Shown: positions 45,005 to 58,418 of the stretch, piece by piece
Layout: every line of letters begins with the position of its first letter
Position numbering within the stretch: the stretch's first letter is position 1
Assembly: GCA_964017195.1 (NCBI GenBank)
Contig: OZ024895.1
Coordinates: 33,719,834-33,783,833, forward strand
DNA: 64,000 nt
Direction: 5' to 3'
Source: Siderastrea radians
Lineage: Eukaryota; Cnidaria; Anthozoa; Scleractinia; Rhizangiidae
The notes under the pieces: generated by a model
Told to the model about the DNA's origin: nothing
The model's input: the letters and a program-made list of their open reading frames with translations, nothing else
The model's database searches: none
Position numbers and translations under genes: made by a program

Positions 45005-46545
45005 AAGCAAAAATGAAGCAACACATATGGTAACATATCACAGAATGAACAACTAGCTTTTGTCTAGCAAAAATGTGCACTTGATCATATGATGTAACAA
45101 TCAATACCAGCAGAAACTTTGCTCTTTGTCTATCTCTTGTAATATTATACTCTGAATTAAGAACAGTTTAAAAACGTTTTTAGAGGTGTAAAACAGTGTA
45201 GTCATTTGAAATTATAAACGTGTTTAGCTGCTGATAGCCCGGATGGAGAAGGATTGCAAGTTGAAACACTTGGGCCAATTTTTCAAGCTCTTCAGCCCTC
45301 TACCTGTTGACTAGTCCATACACCATAATTTTACCGACCGATGGGTGCACCGTCCCCATTTCATTTCGTTTGCTTGACTTTGCCAAATGCAGCCAAGTAA
45401 AGATAAATATGAAAAGTCTATATCTGCGGGTGCGTGAATTCATTAACAAATACAATATTTAAAAAAATGCTGCGACGGCTTCTGCTGAGGAGTGAGTGAG
45501 GGCGTCGCGAATCAGGTTTCTACTAGACTTTGATTTAAGGAGGTTCGCGTTAATAGTTTCTGCGCATCTTTACTGCGCACGCAATTCACGTCGCGATGTT
45601 GTGCCACGTCATACATCGAGTGCGCGCGCTCTTGGAGAAATGTAGAGATACACAGCGCTTGTGGGCATTTTAATATCTATGCACGGGTTTAACTCTCTTA
45701 AATGTTCGGTGACCCCAGATTTTCTTCGATAGATCACTTCTTTGTCGATTATTTACGTTTTATGAAAAATTGAAGAAAATCTGTGTTGTGGAAGTTTGAT
45801 TTTTTTTTCAACTTTTCTGCCCTCGCATCATCGAATTCCGCCATTATATTAGCTGCACGTTGTTCGCAAAAGCTCATCTTAAAGGTTGAGTTTAACTGAA
45901 AGGATGACACCGGTTCAAATTATTTACTTGACAGACCCGCTTAAATAAAATTTGACTAAGAAAGTGGGTCTATATCGAATCATTTTTAATATTTTTCAGC
46001 TAACAACCACTGAGGCCATGTCGAGTTACCAGGACCGTTTTGTCAAAATTGGGGCAGTTTTCCACGCACTTTATTTCGAAAACGAAGTCGGTGACCCCCC
46101 AATTTTTTTGCATTTCTGACAAAGGTAACTTATTATCTGACTGTCGCAAAAGTTTGAAAAAAATCTGTGTTGTAGAAGTTTTTCGCGCGAACGTCCTTAA
46201 GACGATTATTTCAGAGTATCCTGTATTTTATTACAGATTGGCCACTGCTTAAATATATTGTTTATTCCACTTTCAATTCTTGCAGTGCAAAAAATAACTG
46301 AATTACTAACTAGTGGTAAAATTCAACTAAATTTATGATGCTAAAAGTGCACCGACAAATTAATTAACCTATCAGAGAAACGAATGTTGTGTAGAGACCT
46401 AGACGTTTGTAAACACAACCACAAAACCCTAGAAATTATCGAAGAAGTGCTTGTCACATTTTCTGCCTTCTACAAAAGTGAAAACTAAACTGATCAGAAT
46501 TCATCCAGAATTCGAGAACAATCTAAGTGCAACTGCAGGAAAGAG
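45005..46545. other. No recognisable gene
   Basis: AT-rich sequence with no supported ORF, repeat or RNA gene that I can identify. Confidence 0.4.
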
Positions 46546-46547
46546 AT

Positions 46548-46643
46548 AGACTGCGAGTAGTCTCTAATTTTGGCGATGGCGATTGTGTGTATTTTGCCCG
46601 CCCCACAATCACAATCGCCAAAATTAGAGACTACTCGCAGTCT
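46548..46643. repeat. 96 bp hairpin MITE
   Basis: The 30 bp arms AGACTGCGAGTAGTCTCTAA... and their exact complement close around a short loop. The same end sequence (AGACTGCGAG, AATTTTGG) bounds the element at 49168, so both belong to one family. Confidence 0.9.
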
Positions 46644-46735
46644 AGGAAAGAGAATAATCGTTGGACTTTTTTCAAAATACTAAATTTGAGATTCCAGGCT
46701 GAAGACTTCCGATAGTAGAGACGAGAAAGTGTATA

Positions 46736-46897
46736 CAGTTGGCCTCCGATAACTCGAACATTCAAGGGAAATAAAAACAGGTTGGAGGTATCGAGAGTTC
46801 GAGTTATCGAGGGTAAAATTATAAAGAAAGTGACCTGAAGGGGCATATCCGGTTCACTTCAAGTTAGCGGGAGGTTCAGGTTACCGGGAGTCACCTG
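46736..46897. mobile_element. 162 bp MITE with CAG...CTG ends and TA target
   Basis: The ends CAGTTGGCCTCCGATAACTC and the complement of GTTACCGGGAGTCACCTG form an imperfect TIR of about 25 bp. TA flanks both sides (46734-46735 and 46898-46899). CAG...CTG ends with TA duplication suggest the pogo/Tigger branch of Tc1/mariner. Non-coding. Confidence 0.65.
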
Positions 46898-46999
46898 TAT
46901 TATAAACTGACAGTTGCTTAGTGGGAGTTCTCAAGGAAAGTTTGTATTTTTGAACTGAGAGAATCCATCAAACTCTCAGCCGGACAGATCAAGGGGCGT

Positions 47000-49160
47000 C
47001 ATGGGGGTTTGGTCAAAATGTAAACGACGAAACTGAAGTTGGCACTGCCTGTCAGTACTCAACAAACGGAAATGTAATTAGCTAGGTCAATAATTGCTCC
47101 CTGGCCTAAATCCAAACTTCAAAACACGCTTTAACATGCAAAATTTGAATAAGTAATAAAGGCGTGCTTTATCACCCAATCGGCATATGCCTCATTATTT
47201 AAAAAGAACGTAAATAGAAACAAAATGCCGAAGCATAGCATGCTACTCTCAGTTTTCCATTCCTACATGTTCTCAACACTCTCTAGCTCGTGCTTACTGA
47301 AACCTCAACAATACAATTCCACAGATGCGTTTTATGTTTCTTCAAAGATCTCAATCACGATTGAAATGCCGATCAATTCACTGCAGATGCATAAAAGCGT
47401 GACCCATCCCCCGTCACAGCCCACACCAACCCTTCCATCGAAGACAAAACACCACCGACAACAACACTCTAATTGTTCCATTGAAGCCGTTTAAATCAGC
47501 GCTGAAATAGCAATAAACAAGTGGTAAGTGCATTTTTAACAATAGCTACTTCAGAAAAATCACTGGTAACCAAGGAACATTATTTTTATGAAACTTACGG
47601 GTCGCAAATCCCCCAGCGACGCGGGAGAGTTTTCCAGAGAGTTAGCCTATTCGGCAGGCATCTCTCATATCTCCCGTAACCTCTTTCTCTGATTTCGCTT
47701 CAAGGGCTTCCTTGAGAGATGCCTGCGGAGGAGGCTAGCCGAGAGTAAGCTAGCGTTTTTCTGGATTTCGCGAATGAAAATTTTTCAGTGTGTCAACTTA
47801 GCTGTATAGGGAAGTGGGGGGTGGAAAATTATCCAGCGTTCTCCCAGACTTTTCCATCGGAATCCGCGAAGGAGGCATTGAGCATCGGTATAAGCGTCAG
47901 TACCATATTTTTGCCCACTATGAACCTTGTTACTCGGAAGACTTTTCCTACTTCCCAAAAAGAACTGACAAAAAATCAGTCAAATTCAATGTTCTGACCA
48001 CGTCAACACCCAGCTTTATTCTGACGCTGTTCTTGTGCGCTTAGCTGAGTAAAAATTAAAAAGCTATTGCTGGTTTTCACGTGACGTCATAAAATTGTAA
48101 AATCACAAATTGCGAGGTCTTCAGATTTTATATCCCCACCAGGTTGAAGATGACTTAAAAATATATCTTTTCACAAATTTTCAGCTCGGTAGCGTCTTTC
48201 GTTTTGAAAATACAGAATATTAAATTTCTGGCTTTTCACCCTACGTGACACCAACACAGCGTCCGTGACAAAGCTTTCTCCTGTGCGAAAAAGGACTCTC
48301 CTTGTGATTTTTAGCAGTTTGGACAGTTAAAGCATTAGGAGAGAAATTAATGTGGTTGTATAGTAGTTCACGAGAGAAAAGTAATCGCTGGAAGAGCAGA
48401 AAGGAATTCCAGATGTTTTCATTGATTTCCGGTGGCCATGTTTGTGCTCCTCCGAGGGACACCAACATGGCGTTTCCATACTGAGCTCTGCAAATTTAAG
48501 TCGAACGTTTCGGCTAATAACTCAACAACGGAATACCATACAGATCTGAGACTTAGTGAAGTTGTTTAGTTGTGTATCCTTTATAGCATTACAAATTCTT
48601 GGCTTCTTTCATCAGTTGGTTTTGAGTTTAATATTTTATGGCGTGACAGTGAAAACCAAGAATTCGATTACATTCGGGTCTGTAGATACTCAATCTGGGG
48701 GTGGATCTTGGGGCGTTATTGGGGACTGTAATGAAGAACAGAGACATCGTTGACAGGCGGATTCGATTATGAAGAGATGCTCTTTCGCTCCAGTCTAATC
48801 CAATTAGGGGGCGGATCTAGGGGCGTTATAGGAGGTTTAGACAGGCGTTATATAAAATTTTTGTTGAAATTGAAGAGCATAGAATTTAATAAAAAAACGG
48901 GTTATGAGGAATTTCATCCTAAACCTATAACTATTCCATTGTAATGCGTTGCTGTTGTACGTCGCGCCAGGATTAAGTGACAGTCAGACTAATAAAATGA
49001 GTCAAATCAATATTTTTAAGCAATTTCTCTCTTAGAAGTTGTCAGGCGTAAAGTTTCTAGGACCGGGTGTATAACGTTCCGTAGTTTGGGAGGGGCTCTG
49101 TGAAATTTCTTGAGCCCCTGATGATCAGCACCTTATTTCTTCTTTTAATATGAAGTAAAT
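47000..49160. other. No recognisable gene
   Basis: Short chance ORFs only. An inverted pair GGCAGGCATCTCTCA / TGAGAGATGCCTGC lies at about 47655-47732, and a direct pair of GGGG(T/C)GGATCT(T/A)GGGGCGTTAT lies near 48700 and 48810. Confidence 0.4.
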
Positions 49161-49167
49161 AACTAAC

Positions 49168-49387
49168 AGACTGCGAGCAGTCTATAATTTTGGTGATTCG
49201 GACGAAATACACGCGCGCACGCGAAAATCGCCTCCTGCGAGAAGAAGCGTACTGAGGAGCAGCGTCGAAAATTATTTTCGGCGATCCCTTCGCGTCGCGT
49301 TTCCTCGAATTTTGCCCGCGCGCGTGTGTATTTCGCCAGCCCTACAATCGCCATCGCCAAAATTAGAGACGGCTCGCATTCGAGTCT
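49168..49387. repeat. 220 bp MITE of the AGACTGCGAG family
   Basis: The ends match the 96 bp hairpin at 46548. The inner part is GC-rich, with GAAATACACGCGCGC paired to the complementary GCGCGCGTGTGTATTTC. Confidence 0.85.
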
Positions 49388-49389
49388 AA

Positions 49390-50500
49390 TAACTAATGTT
49401 ACATGTTATGTATGTAAATAATACAAAAAACTGTGTTCTCTAGCTACCAAACTACAGGGGAAGACTAATGGTACGACTTTATTGTATTGTTAGCTTCAGG
49501 GCCAGCATCGATCCTTAATCCGCCCCTGTGGCCCTGGGGCGAATTATACCGCAAATGTCCAGCTATTGAGTCCTTCTTCTGGTTTGTACTGTATATTTTT
49601 GTGATGTTAAATGGAAAAGTTGCATATTGCACACACATTTTCTGAAACATTATGCACTTATTGATTGAGTAGTAGGGACGGACAAACGCTTATCATACCA
49701 CCATTTTCATGCTTAACATTATTGGAAAATGTCGAAGAAATGCTTGTAAATACTGAATGAACGTTAAAGTGCGCGGACTGAATGAACAAACGATGTGTGC
49801 GGGACCGGACGGCTTTTTTCCGGAATGGCTCACGTATATACCCGTCCGTTCCTACACATCAACTCGCCCATCCATTTTCTATAACATTGTATATAGCGGG
49901 GCTGTTCCCTGGTATAAACGAAATTTCCTATCCTCCTTTGTGTCACCATTAATATTGTGTTCTAATCTAAACGTCTTACAGACTTCAAGGGAAAGTGATA
50001 GATATTTTTGGCACAAATGTGCATTAATCAAAGCCTAAATATAGTGCCGTTTTGCATAAAAAAAAGCCATTCTAGTGGACAGTAACTGGTAGTGTGTTTG
50101 GCTACAGGTGTCCATTATGATTATAGATTGTAACATGAGAACGTCATTTTCACGTTTTTCGTAGGTACGTTTGAGATATCAGTAATCGGTAAAAACTGTT
50201 CGATGCTGGTTCTTTTCTGAGAAGTCACTTGAGATAAACCATCCTGTTGGCGGTGTATGAGCAACTTGGACAGAAAAGTGCCAAAGTATGACAAGAGAAT
50301 CACAGTGAATCACAATCCTCTAAAGTGCTATCCTTTAAAGCTCCAGCCTCTTCGGCACGTGTCCAAGTTGTACCGACTTGTAGCTTGACCCGCGAGTGGG
50401 TGTAACGTCCGCGAACACGTACAGGACTTGAAATCAAAGTCTCGATTGTCTTGCCATTATAGACTGAGTGACGAATTAAACCGGCACTGGAGTGACAACA
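49390..50500. other. Upstream region of the Ig gene, no other gene seen
   Basis: No protein motif or repeat recognised. The Ig gene promoter should lie here, but no TATA box is clear. Confidence 0.4.
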
Positions 50501-50502
50501 GA

Positions 50503-53500
50503 ATGCAGTTTCTCCAAGTAGCCACGGTTCTTGCGACCTGCTGCATGCTTCACTCCCAAGTCACTTCAGGACGTGCATGTAAGTTTTTTTACCTTTTAAG
50601 GGTAACAGTGAAAACACTTATTGATGTAATATAACTTGAGTGAAATCTACACCTTACTATGAACTATAGTCGGGAAGAAGCTTTTTTTGTAATCTATCAA
50701 CACGGCACCTAAGGCGAGTAAACTAAGAAGTACTAAGCAACGTACTTGCGCGGCAATGTGCACGCACGAAAAAAGGCAGAATATGGTGAAGATATCAACC
50801 CATGTTAATTCTTAAGTACTATCACAGTAAAGTTGATGTCTTTTATCATCTAACTGGCTACACTTCACCGTGGCTAGGACGCCACGGTGAAGGGTACGTA
50901 ACGGGATATTTAATAGAAGAGCGTTTTTGGCCTATCTCGATCTTATCTCTAAGACACCTTGAAATGGTGTTATTTATATCACATGAAAAGTATGCGAGGT
51001 AACTATTACTGTGGATGTGGAATTCGTCGCATGATGAAATTTCATCGCGTTTTAGCAAGCTGAGAATACGCAGACTATTTAATTAAAGACAATCTCTCTG
51101 GTGTAATTGCTCCATTAGAAGTTGTCACTAAGGATAAGCACAACGACCTTAAGAAAAAACACTTTCGCAAGGGCTAGACCGTTTACACGTATATCTTTCG
51201 TGGCATTATGTCAGGGCTTTCCATTTCTTATTATGCTTCACCAAAGCGTTATTTACTTTAAGAATTCCATACCGTAAAGAGCTGGTCCAAAAAACACAAC
51301 CCCTACTCCACCGAAAATGACTTGTGTGTTGTGAAACTGACAGCTTTTTTCCAGCTAAAAGCTAATCCATGAATGGAGAGTTAATCTTTGCGAGTGGCGA
51401 ATTTTTAAGAAGTTATTAGGAGCGCGCTTTTATTATAATTCCACAATTTGTAACAATCGTAAGAACAGAGATAATCGCTGCGAAACTAGTGATTAAGCAG
51501 TTTTAGCTAAAATATAAACAACAAAATAAATTTTAACAAGTGGCGAGGAAGCCCCGTGAAAAAAATCAACCATACGGCCCCGCCGAATGGAAACCACTCT
51601 CTAACCACCTTACTTGGCTATGTTGTTTGCTTATTTATTGCCATTTCTTTCTTCAGTACACTATGGTACAAAATTCACAAAAGAACCCCCAAGAACAGTT
51701 TTTGCCAACTTGGGCTCTGACGCCACTTTCCACTGGAAGTTTGCGTTTGGAGATCAGACCGATTGGGAAGACTTTGAGGAAATAATTTGGGGGCGAACAG
51801 ACAACAACGACAAATTGAGAGACAAATTTATAACAGTTTACGAGTATGGACAGAACAAGAAGAATACCGAGATTCAGGCTAAAACTCTAAAATCCAGGCT
51901 AAGCGTTAGTGGAAACGTCACGCAACAGGGGAGCAATCTGGTGTTCATGCTTCGAAATGTGAGCAGACAAGACGAAAAGATGACCTTTGGTTGCACAGCG
52001 GTCGTGTGGGGTGAATGGTTTAGGAGTGGTCCTATTCAGCTCGATGTTCAAGGCAAGGTTCACAAACAACAGATAGGTTACAAATTTTTAATGACGCGCG
52101 GCTGAGTTGACTTTTGTTCAAGAGCACTTAATCCTTCAAGCCTCAGTGTCAACATGTACGTTCTTCTGAATGTTCTCCATATATTTCTTATAGTACTAGT
52201 TTGGAGGATTTGCTAAAAAATCAAGAAATTTCATATTTGGTGATCATTACAATTATTGTAGTCACCTTTATATGAGATAAAGTTGTGATATTGTAATGAG
52301 AAATTAGATGCTGGTCGCTGAAGGGGCTTAAAGGGTCAAGCACAGACAATTTTTGAGCCACGAGCGGCAAATGGCAGTTGAGTGTATCTGTTTTGATGGA
52401 TTTTGACGCCATCACGTCCGCAGTGGCAAGCTACCAACACCAAAACTACTAAACTGGTTGCTATGCAAACAAAGTGGTATTTAGGTCATATACAAAAATA
52501 AAATTTGTTACATATTTAGCTTCCCAAAGACAAAGTACGCACACGAATACAAATTCACTGAGTCACCCCCATAAACCTATTATAACATTTACATTTGCAT
52601 GAAAAACACGCAACACAGTGATAAAGCAGTGCTCAACAGCTCTATTTGGTCAAACTTTAGAACTTAACCCTCTAAGCCCCAATAGTGACAAGCATCTAAT
52701 TTCTCCTCACAGTATCACTACTTGGTCAAACATACAGGTCATGAGAAGGAAGAAAATGATCGTCAGCGATAAGATGACTTGATTTTTTTTTTTTTTTTGC
52801 AAATTCTCCCATCTACTACCACAAGAAACATATAAAGAACAGTGAGGAGAAAATGCATGCTGATATTGGGACTAAAAGGGTTAATTCACAGGCTTAATAG
52901 GTGAAAGTGAAAAACCTCTTAGAAGTTTTAAATCGGTATAAACAAAACTGGGCGGATTTTATCCATGTAGTAAAACGCTAGAATCACCATGGCGGTAGGC
53001 AAAACTGATGTTTTATATGAAGAGGGAACGAGCTTTAGAATACTATCACTGACCTTAACAGCTAAAAGCACTTTTGTTACTATAAGCAGTGAACATAAAA
53101 TACTGCTCGTTAACTTTCATTTTTGTGGTCATACTTAATTCCCTTCCACCCAGTCATTGCTGTCGCCCGGTGTTTTAGACTTTGGGCATAGTGCGGGTAG
53201 CAAAGCAACACTGGAAGTGGGGATGGGGAGGTGGAAAATTGACTGGTCGAAGGATGTCAAATTTTTAGCGCGCGCGTTATAGTGTCTCAAGTATTTCTGC
53301 AGGTAATTGTAGACAACAAGTGAAAGCGTTTTCCAGTATCTTTCATTTGAATGGAATCAGGATTTTACCCATAAGACCAAAAGTTAAATCCGTGTGTGCA
53401 CATCACCCAATTCTTCAACTGGCACATGCACTTTGCTATTCAATAATTCTGACCCTATTACTAGGGAAAGAAACCTACGGTATTTAATTGATGTTACCTC

Positions 53501-53768
53501 TAACTCTCTAGACCCACCAAGCATCACCATTTTTCGAAATTCGATGGATGTCAAGAAGGGCGAAGACGTGGCATTACCGTGTGAGGCAAAAGGGGACCCA
53601 ACACCGGAGGTAGAATGGTCAAAAGATGATGAGCTATTACAGAGCAGCAAGACACAACAATCATTTCTAATTCGAAACGCACAGCTCAAAGATCAGGGAA
53701 TCTATGTCTGCAAAGCAATAAACCAAGCTGGATCCGTGTCTTACAGCCTTCTCGTGAAAGTTAATTAG
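50503..53768 (+). CDS. Secreted two-Ig-domain protein, 3 exons
   Basis: The exon model is 50503-50578, 51657-52052 and 53512-53768, all joined in phase 1, giving 242 residues. Exon 1 is a signal peptide (MQFLQVATVLATCCMLHS...) with donor T|GTAAGT. Exon 2 follows TTCTTCAG and encodes a V-like Ig domain. The B-strand cysteine is replaced by His (ATFHWKF), while the F-strand Cys is kept (MTFGC), and N-glycosylation sites are present (GNVT, RNVS). Its 3' site is best read as a GC donor (CAAG|GCAAGG), because the nearby GT would give the wrong phase. Exon 3 follows CTCTCTAG and encodes an I-set Ig domain (LPCEAKG...VEW...DQGIYVCKA), then a stop after VKVN. There is no transmembrane segment, so it is probably secreted. 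The function may be adhesion or recognition, which is an inference. An upstream in-frame extension of exon 3 to 53394 is intronic. Confidence 0.8.
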
Positions 53769-53932
53769 TGCTTAAAAAAGGCCTAAACGAACTCAAATGA
53801 TAACTGAATAATCATCACTTAACCAGCATTGTCAATTTGTTAAATTGGGTAGATAATACTTCGATCTGCAACCATTTATTTGTAAGTTACTTAACTGTAA
53901 GCAGTATTATCCATGTGTATATTTTTGTATTT

Positions 53933-55200
53933 AACAATTGGTTCATGCTTAGCGTGCGTACATCGAGTTATGGATGTACGCGGGAAGTTTGGAGAGCACG
54001 AGAGAAGCGTAAGAGTTGCTCGAGGCGCAGCCGAGAGCAACTCTAGCTTCTTGAGTGCTCTCCAAACTTCCCAAGTGCATCCATAACTCGATGTACGTAC
54101 AGCTAAAAGCATGAACCAATTGTTTTATAACATAGCCAGTGGAAATGCCGAAATAGTAGTTTTTCGCAAGGTGCCGCAGTTCTATTTCGCTTCCGTTGAA
54201 ACCGTAAATTATAAGCAATACGAATCAGTGCGCAGTTGATTCAAAACTCAGTCACTGGTTACCATAAAAATCAAGAAAGAACGAGAAAAAAAAACGAGAA
54301 AGAGAAAAAAAAGGAACAATAATCGATCACATGACTGAAAGAAAAAGGCGCCAAAACCTTGCGAAGTGTTGCCGCGTAGTTGCAGCGTTTCTTTGTAAAG
54401 CTGAATGAATCAATGAAATTGCTCCGAAGTGAACGTACGAGAATAATTTTTTGAAGAAGTCTTCCAATTATCGCTCTAAGATGTGGTATAAGATTGATGT
54501 TTCCTGAAAAAAAAACTGTTGTATTCATCCTCCAAAGCGGATTGAAGCTGTATGATTTCAGCATTGTAGCCGCGAGTCTGAGTTGAAACGAGCAGAAAAC
54601 AAAGTGGAGGCCGCGGACGGAATGTGGTTTAACAACAATGAATCAAACAACTGGGAAAGCGATCATTCGACTTATTTTGGATTACGTTTTATTTTGTTTG
54701 AACATTTGGTGCTGCTTGAACACAGAGCTACATTGACTGCAGGTAAAACGATGTTATTTCGTGTAGTATATAGCCGGAAAAAATTCGTCCTTTCGGGTTG
54801 TCAGTGCTTATTTAGCTTGATTTTGGTAGGGAATCACCGAAAACGTGTGACACATTATTAAACGGTTCGCTTCAATTTTACTGTGTTTTATTTTGTGTCA
54901 TGTCTTGATAGTTTGGTTTTTAAAGTTTTGCGTATAAAACCTACCCTTTGTGAACATTTGTTCAGAGAAGACGGTGAGTGAAATCGTAAACACAACGCCT
55001 AAGACTAATTAAGTTCGAGTTTCTTGTGTTTTTCAACAAAGTTCCTTGCTCGTCCTAAGAAGTTAAACACTCTGCAACAATTTCGCTGTTGTAATCTCTC
55101 TCTAGTTTAACTCTCAGTGCTGTAAGGTGATTTTTCTTGGCCATTTACTCGCCGAGTTGCTCACGAAGAAGACACTTTTGGTCGCTGCAGGCAGAAAAAA
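53933..55200. mobile_element. Diverged copy of the inner foldback family
   Basis: A terminal hairpin (53933-54124) has outer arms CAATTGGTTCATGCTTAG and inner arms CATCGAGTTATGGATG. After it, sequence similar to 19440-20070 follows: CACATGACTGAA, GGCGCCAAAA, GAATGAATCAATGAAA, GCGGACGGAATG, and GAACACAGAGCTACA before a GCAGGTAAA. The hairpin sequence differs from the family member at 19291, but its position and form are the same. The right end is approximate. Confidence 0.65.
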
Positions 55201-56849
55201 CCAAGTGCATCCATAACTCAACTGCATGCTTCGTTTCCGTTGGTCGTGCTCTTGCTTGTTGGCTGCTTTCTATGCTGGCTAAAAGGCCAATGCCAAGAGA
55301 AAAATTTGGAAGTTTCTCGCTAGTTTCTTCCATTGACTATCGGAAAGTTCAGCAACAGGAACTCGCCGCTAAACTCGACGGGAACTTTGCAGCAAAATGC
55401 AACTGCACACGACATGTTATATACGCACGGCCCTGCGTATATAGAGATATACACCATGATGGTTCAATAGGAATTCGGTAGGACCAGCGCGCGAGCTATG
55501 TTATAAACGGTTTTCGTATTATGGAGACGTTAGTAAAGAGGGCTTGGACTAAACTTGCATTTACAAGTGAAAGTGATCCAGTGCGAGTAAGTTTTGTATT
55601 TTGCCGCAAGTTACTAAATTCAACATTAACAGCAACGACAACAACAACAACAGAAGCGATGACGAGAACAATAACAACAGGCCTTTAGTTGGAAGAATAG
55701 TTTTCCACTGAGCTGTTTATTGGTGAGAAGAGCCTCGTAACGATTAAAAAAATAACTGCAACGGAAAAGGGAGTTTGTTACCACGACGTCTGTCTTAGAA
55801 AGGCAAACTTCCTAGAGAAGGGAGGCTTTTATTAGATATACCGTGCGTTTACTAGAGAGTGGAATAAAAATATCATATTTGCCCGAATAGGAGTACATGG
55901 TTTTTTTCTTTTTACGGTTGTAATATACGAAAAGGTAAGGAAATGTCTTGCTTTAGCATTGTAAGGGGTCGCCTAAATACGCATTAAGCTGAAAAAGGTA
56001 GCAGCTAAACTTAAGTACTAAAGAGGGTTTCAAAATTAAGGCAGAAACGATTGAAGACTTCGAGCGCCTAAAAGGTCGCGTTATGATCTTCTGTTTAGTT
56101 TATTTTTTAGGTCCAAAGATTCGTATATTAAATGGTAAAGGTTTGAACCTCGGAGCTGAGCCTCTCCGTACAAAACTTTTATTGAGTACCCCGACCCGGG
56201 TTGGCACCGATACACCAGATGTTTCACTTTCGTGAGTTTCAAAAGACGGTTTGAAAAAATGCCATGCAGCTTTGGGTGAATTCGCCGCATAAATTCGCCA
56301 GGTACATGTTATCGGCTTAAATGGGTTTCATGTCTTTTTTTGTTTGTTTGTTTGTTTGTTTTTTAATTGAAAAAAGAGAACGCATTTAACTGGACTCACC
56401 GAGCAGCTTTTGAGCCGGAGACTGAAAAGGAAGTTGCAGACGACGTTCGTAAAATGGAAAAGGCAACCACAGGGATTCATCAGTGTTAAGCTCAGTCAAA
56501 CCCTCCTTTTAATTTTGAACACTCATTTTCATAAAGTTTGTACTAAGGCGGATCTACATTTGTGTAAAAAAGTATTAGAGAATGAAGTGCTGTAACTTAA
56601 CCACTCCACCTTGCTGGTTTTTGTTATACTGCAAGAGATAGGTAATATAAAATTGTAACAGGAGAATTGTAATATAGTGTCTTGAAAAAAGAAAGGCCGC
56701 TTCTCTTTCTCAATATCAAACGCAGGCTAAATTAAGAAACCTCGTTTAGACAACCTTATAACCTTAGAAATACCACCGACAGAAATGCCAATGAAGGAAT
56801 TTCCTGTACAATTACAAATAGAATTTTCAATCTAAAAGCGCTGTCGAAC
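55201..56849. other. No recognisable gene
   Basis: Nothing supported beyond short chance ORFs and a TTTG run at 56340-56358. Confidence 0.4.
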
Positions 56850-56855
56850 AAATAT

Positions 56856-57276
56856 CAGGGGCACCCAACGAGAAGTCAGTTTGGGCAACATAGGTGAAAT
56901 ATCATTTTTAGCTTCCTTAGATCGTTTCAGAGCCTTTTAAAGGCATATTTGTGTAAGCTAATACAGATTGTTCTGTTCGGCGTTCTTAGCTGAAAATTTA
57001 GGCCGCAGAAAATTTTAGGCAAGAGAATCCTATTCGCCGAATTTCCGAGCTGCTGATGGCTCTCCGAAAATGCTAGCTGACCTTATTTTGAACTCCAAAT
57101 GATATATTTGTCCCTGTGAAAACAATAGGAGCTAATGAGTCCTCTTGTTACGAAAGTCCGAGGTGAAGTTTCGCCGAAGAAATCTCTAGCTTTCACTGCA
57201 ACTGAATCCGAATATTTCAGGCGATTTTAGGCCTTCCGAACAGATATTCCCCGAAACGAACCGTTGGGTGCCCCTG
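56856..57276. mobile_element. 421 bp MITE with 15 bp TIR and 6 bp target duplication
   Basis: The ends are exact inverted repeats CAGGGGCACCCAACG and CGTTGGGTGCCCCTG. AAATAT lies directly outside both ends (56850-56855 and 57277-57282). No ORF is present. A superfamily cannot be named safely from this. Confidence 0.85.
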
Positions 57277-57852
57277 AAATATGCAAACAAAATCTTAGAA
57301 ACAGCTTCAGTTCTTGGCATGACTCAGTATCACTCTACATTTATAAGCGCTATTGCGTCTCATCAGTCACTTATTAAAAAATTGATTCCAGACACCGAAA
57401 GGGGTCAGTGACAGACACATGCACGCACGTACACAGATACGTTAACATATATCATATGCCGGTTAGAAGAAAGCTGCATGGTGTACAAGGTTAATAGTTC
57501 ATGTGATTCCCATTGTCTCGGTTCTTTTGGCTTCTTTTTGTCTGCCTTTTGGATCTTTTCCATCTACCCAGGGTCAAAATGTATCAGAGGTTAATGAGGT
57601 AGCAAACTGATCCTTATAGCAGAAAAAATACAGAGGATATAGAGTACAAAAATAAAAAATCTCGATCTCAATATTTCCTTTTGAAACACAAACGTTAATC
57701 GGTAGCTTGCCTCAATCGGTAGCTATTATTTATGTAGAATTTTTGTTTGAAATACAAACCTTCATCGGAACGAACGAAACGAAACACCTTAAGAAAAAAA
57801 TTCCAAACGAAACCGAACGAAGCACCTTGAGAAAAATTCCGAGGAGTTCCGC

Positions 57853-57888
57853 CCACCCCCCCCCCCCCCCCCACCCCCAAACATTAAT
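57853..57888. repeat. Poly-C tract
   Basis: A run of C with single A interruptions; a second C run lies at 58568-58581. Confidence 0.95.
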
Positions 57889-58264
57889 AGCCCACAAGGA
57901 AGGTTTGTGTTTCCGCGGGGATGGGCTTGCGTTTTTCTTTTTTTTTTTACTTCCTGCCCATTCCACTGATCCAGATCTTTGTCACAGATCCCGCCCCACT
58001 TGTTTGTCTTCGTTATATTGCTGTTAAGTGTTTTGAATTGTATCGTTAACATGATTTTTTTCCCTTTTCAAACAGACAACTTTTATCGTGAAAAAATCAG
58101 CTTCATGCCATATCGAGTTTTTTCTCCAACCTATAGTTCCCGGTTACTGTAAATTTAACACCACCCTCTGTAACAGGCACAGGGGTTGAATACAATTCAT
58201 CAGCAAATGCAATCGTATATCAGTGAAGGTTGGAACATCAGAAGTTTAAAAAATGTAAGGAACG

Positions 58265-58418
58265 AATTGATCCCTACGGCAGTAAAAAAAAAACAAAACA
58301 AGGAAGACGAAAAACATAAAGTAAAAAATGTATGTACCAAAAAGTATTGTTACATTCATTTTTTACTTTATGTATTTCGTCTTCCGTGTGTTTCTTTTAC
58401 TGCCGTAAGGATCAAATC
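58265..58418. repeat. Foldback repeat, arms about 60 bp
   Basis: The left arm (ACGGCAGTAAAA ... GAAGACGAAAAACATAAAGT) pairs with the right arm (ACTTTATGTATTTCGTCTTC ... TTTTACTGCCGT). The loop is about 20 bases. Confidence 0.85.

Noticed and set aside
47225..47494. 89-codon ORF starting MPKHSMLLSV
   Set aside because: Open by chance in AT-rich DNA; no domain, splice site or polyadenylation context that supports a gene.
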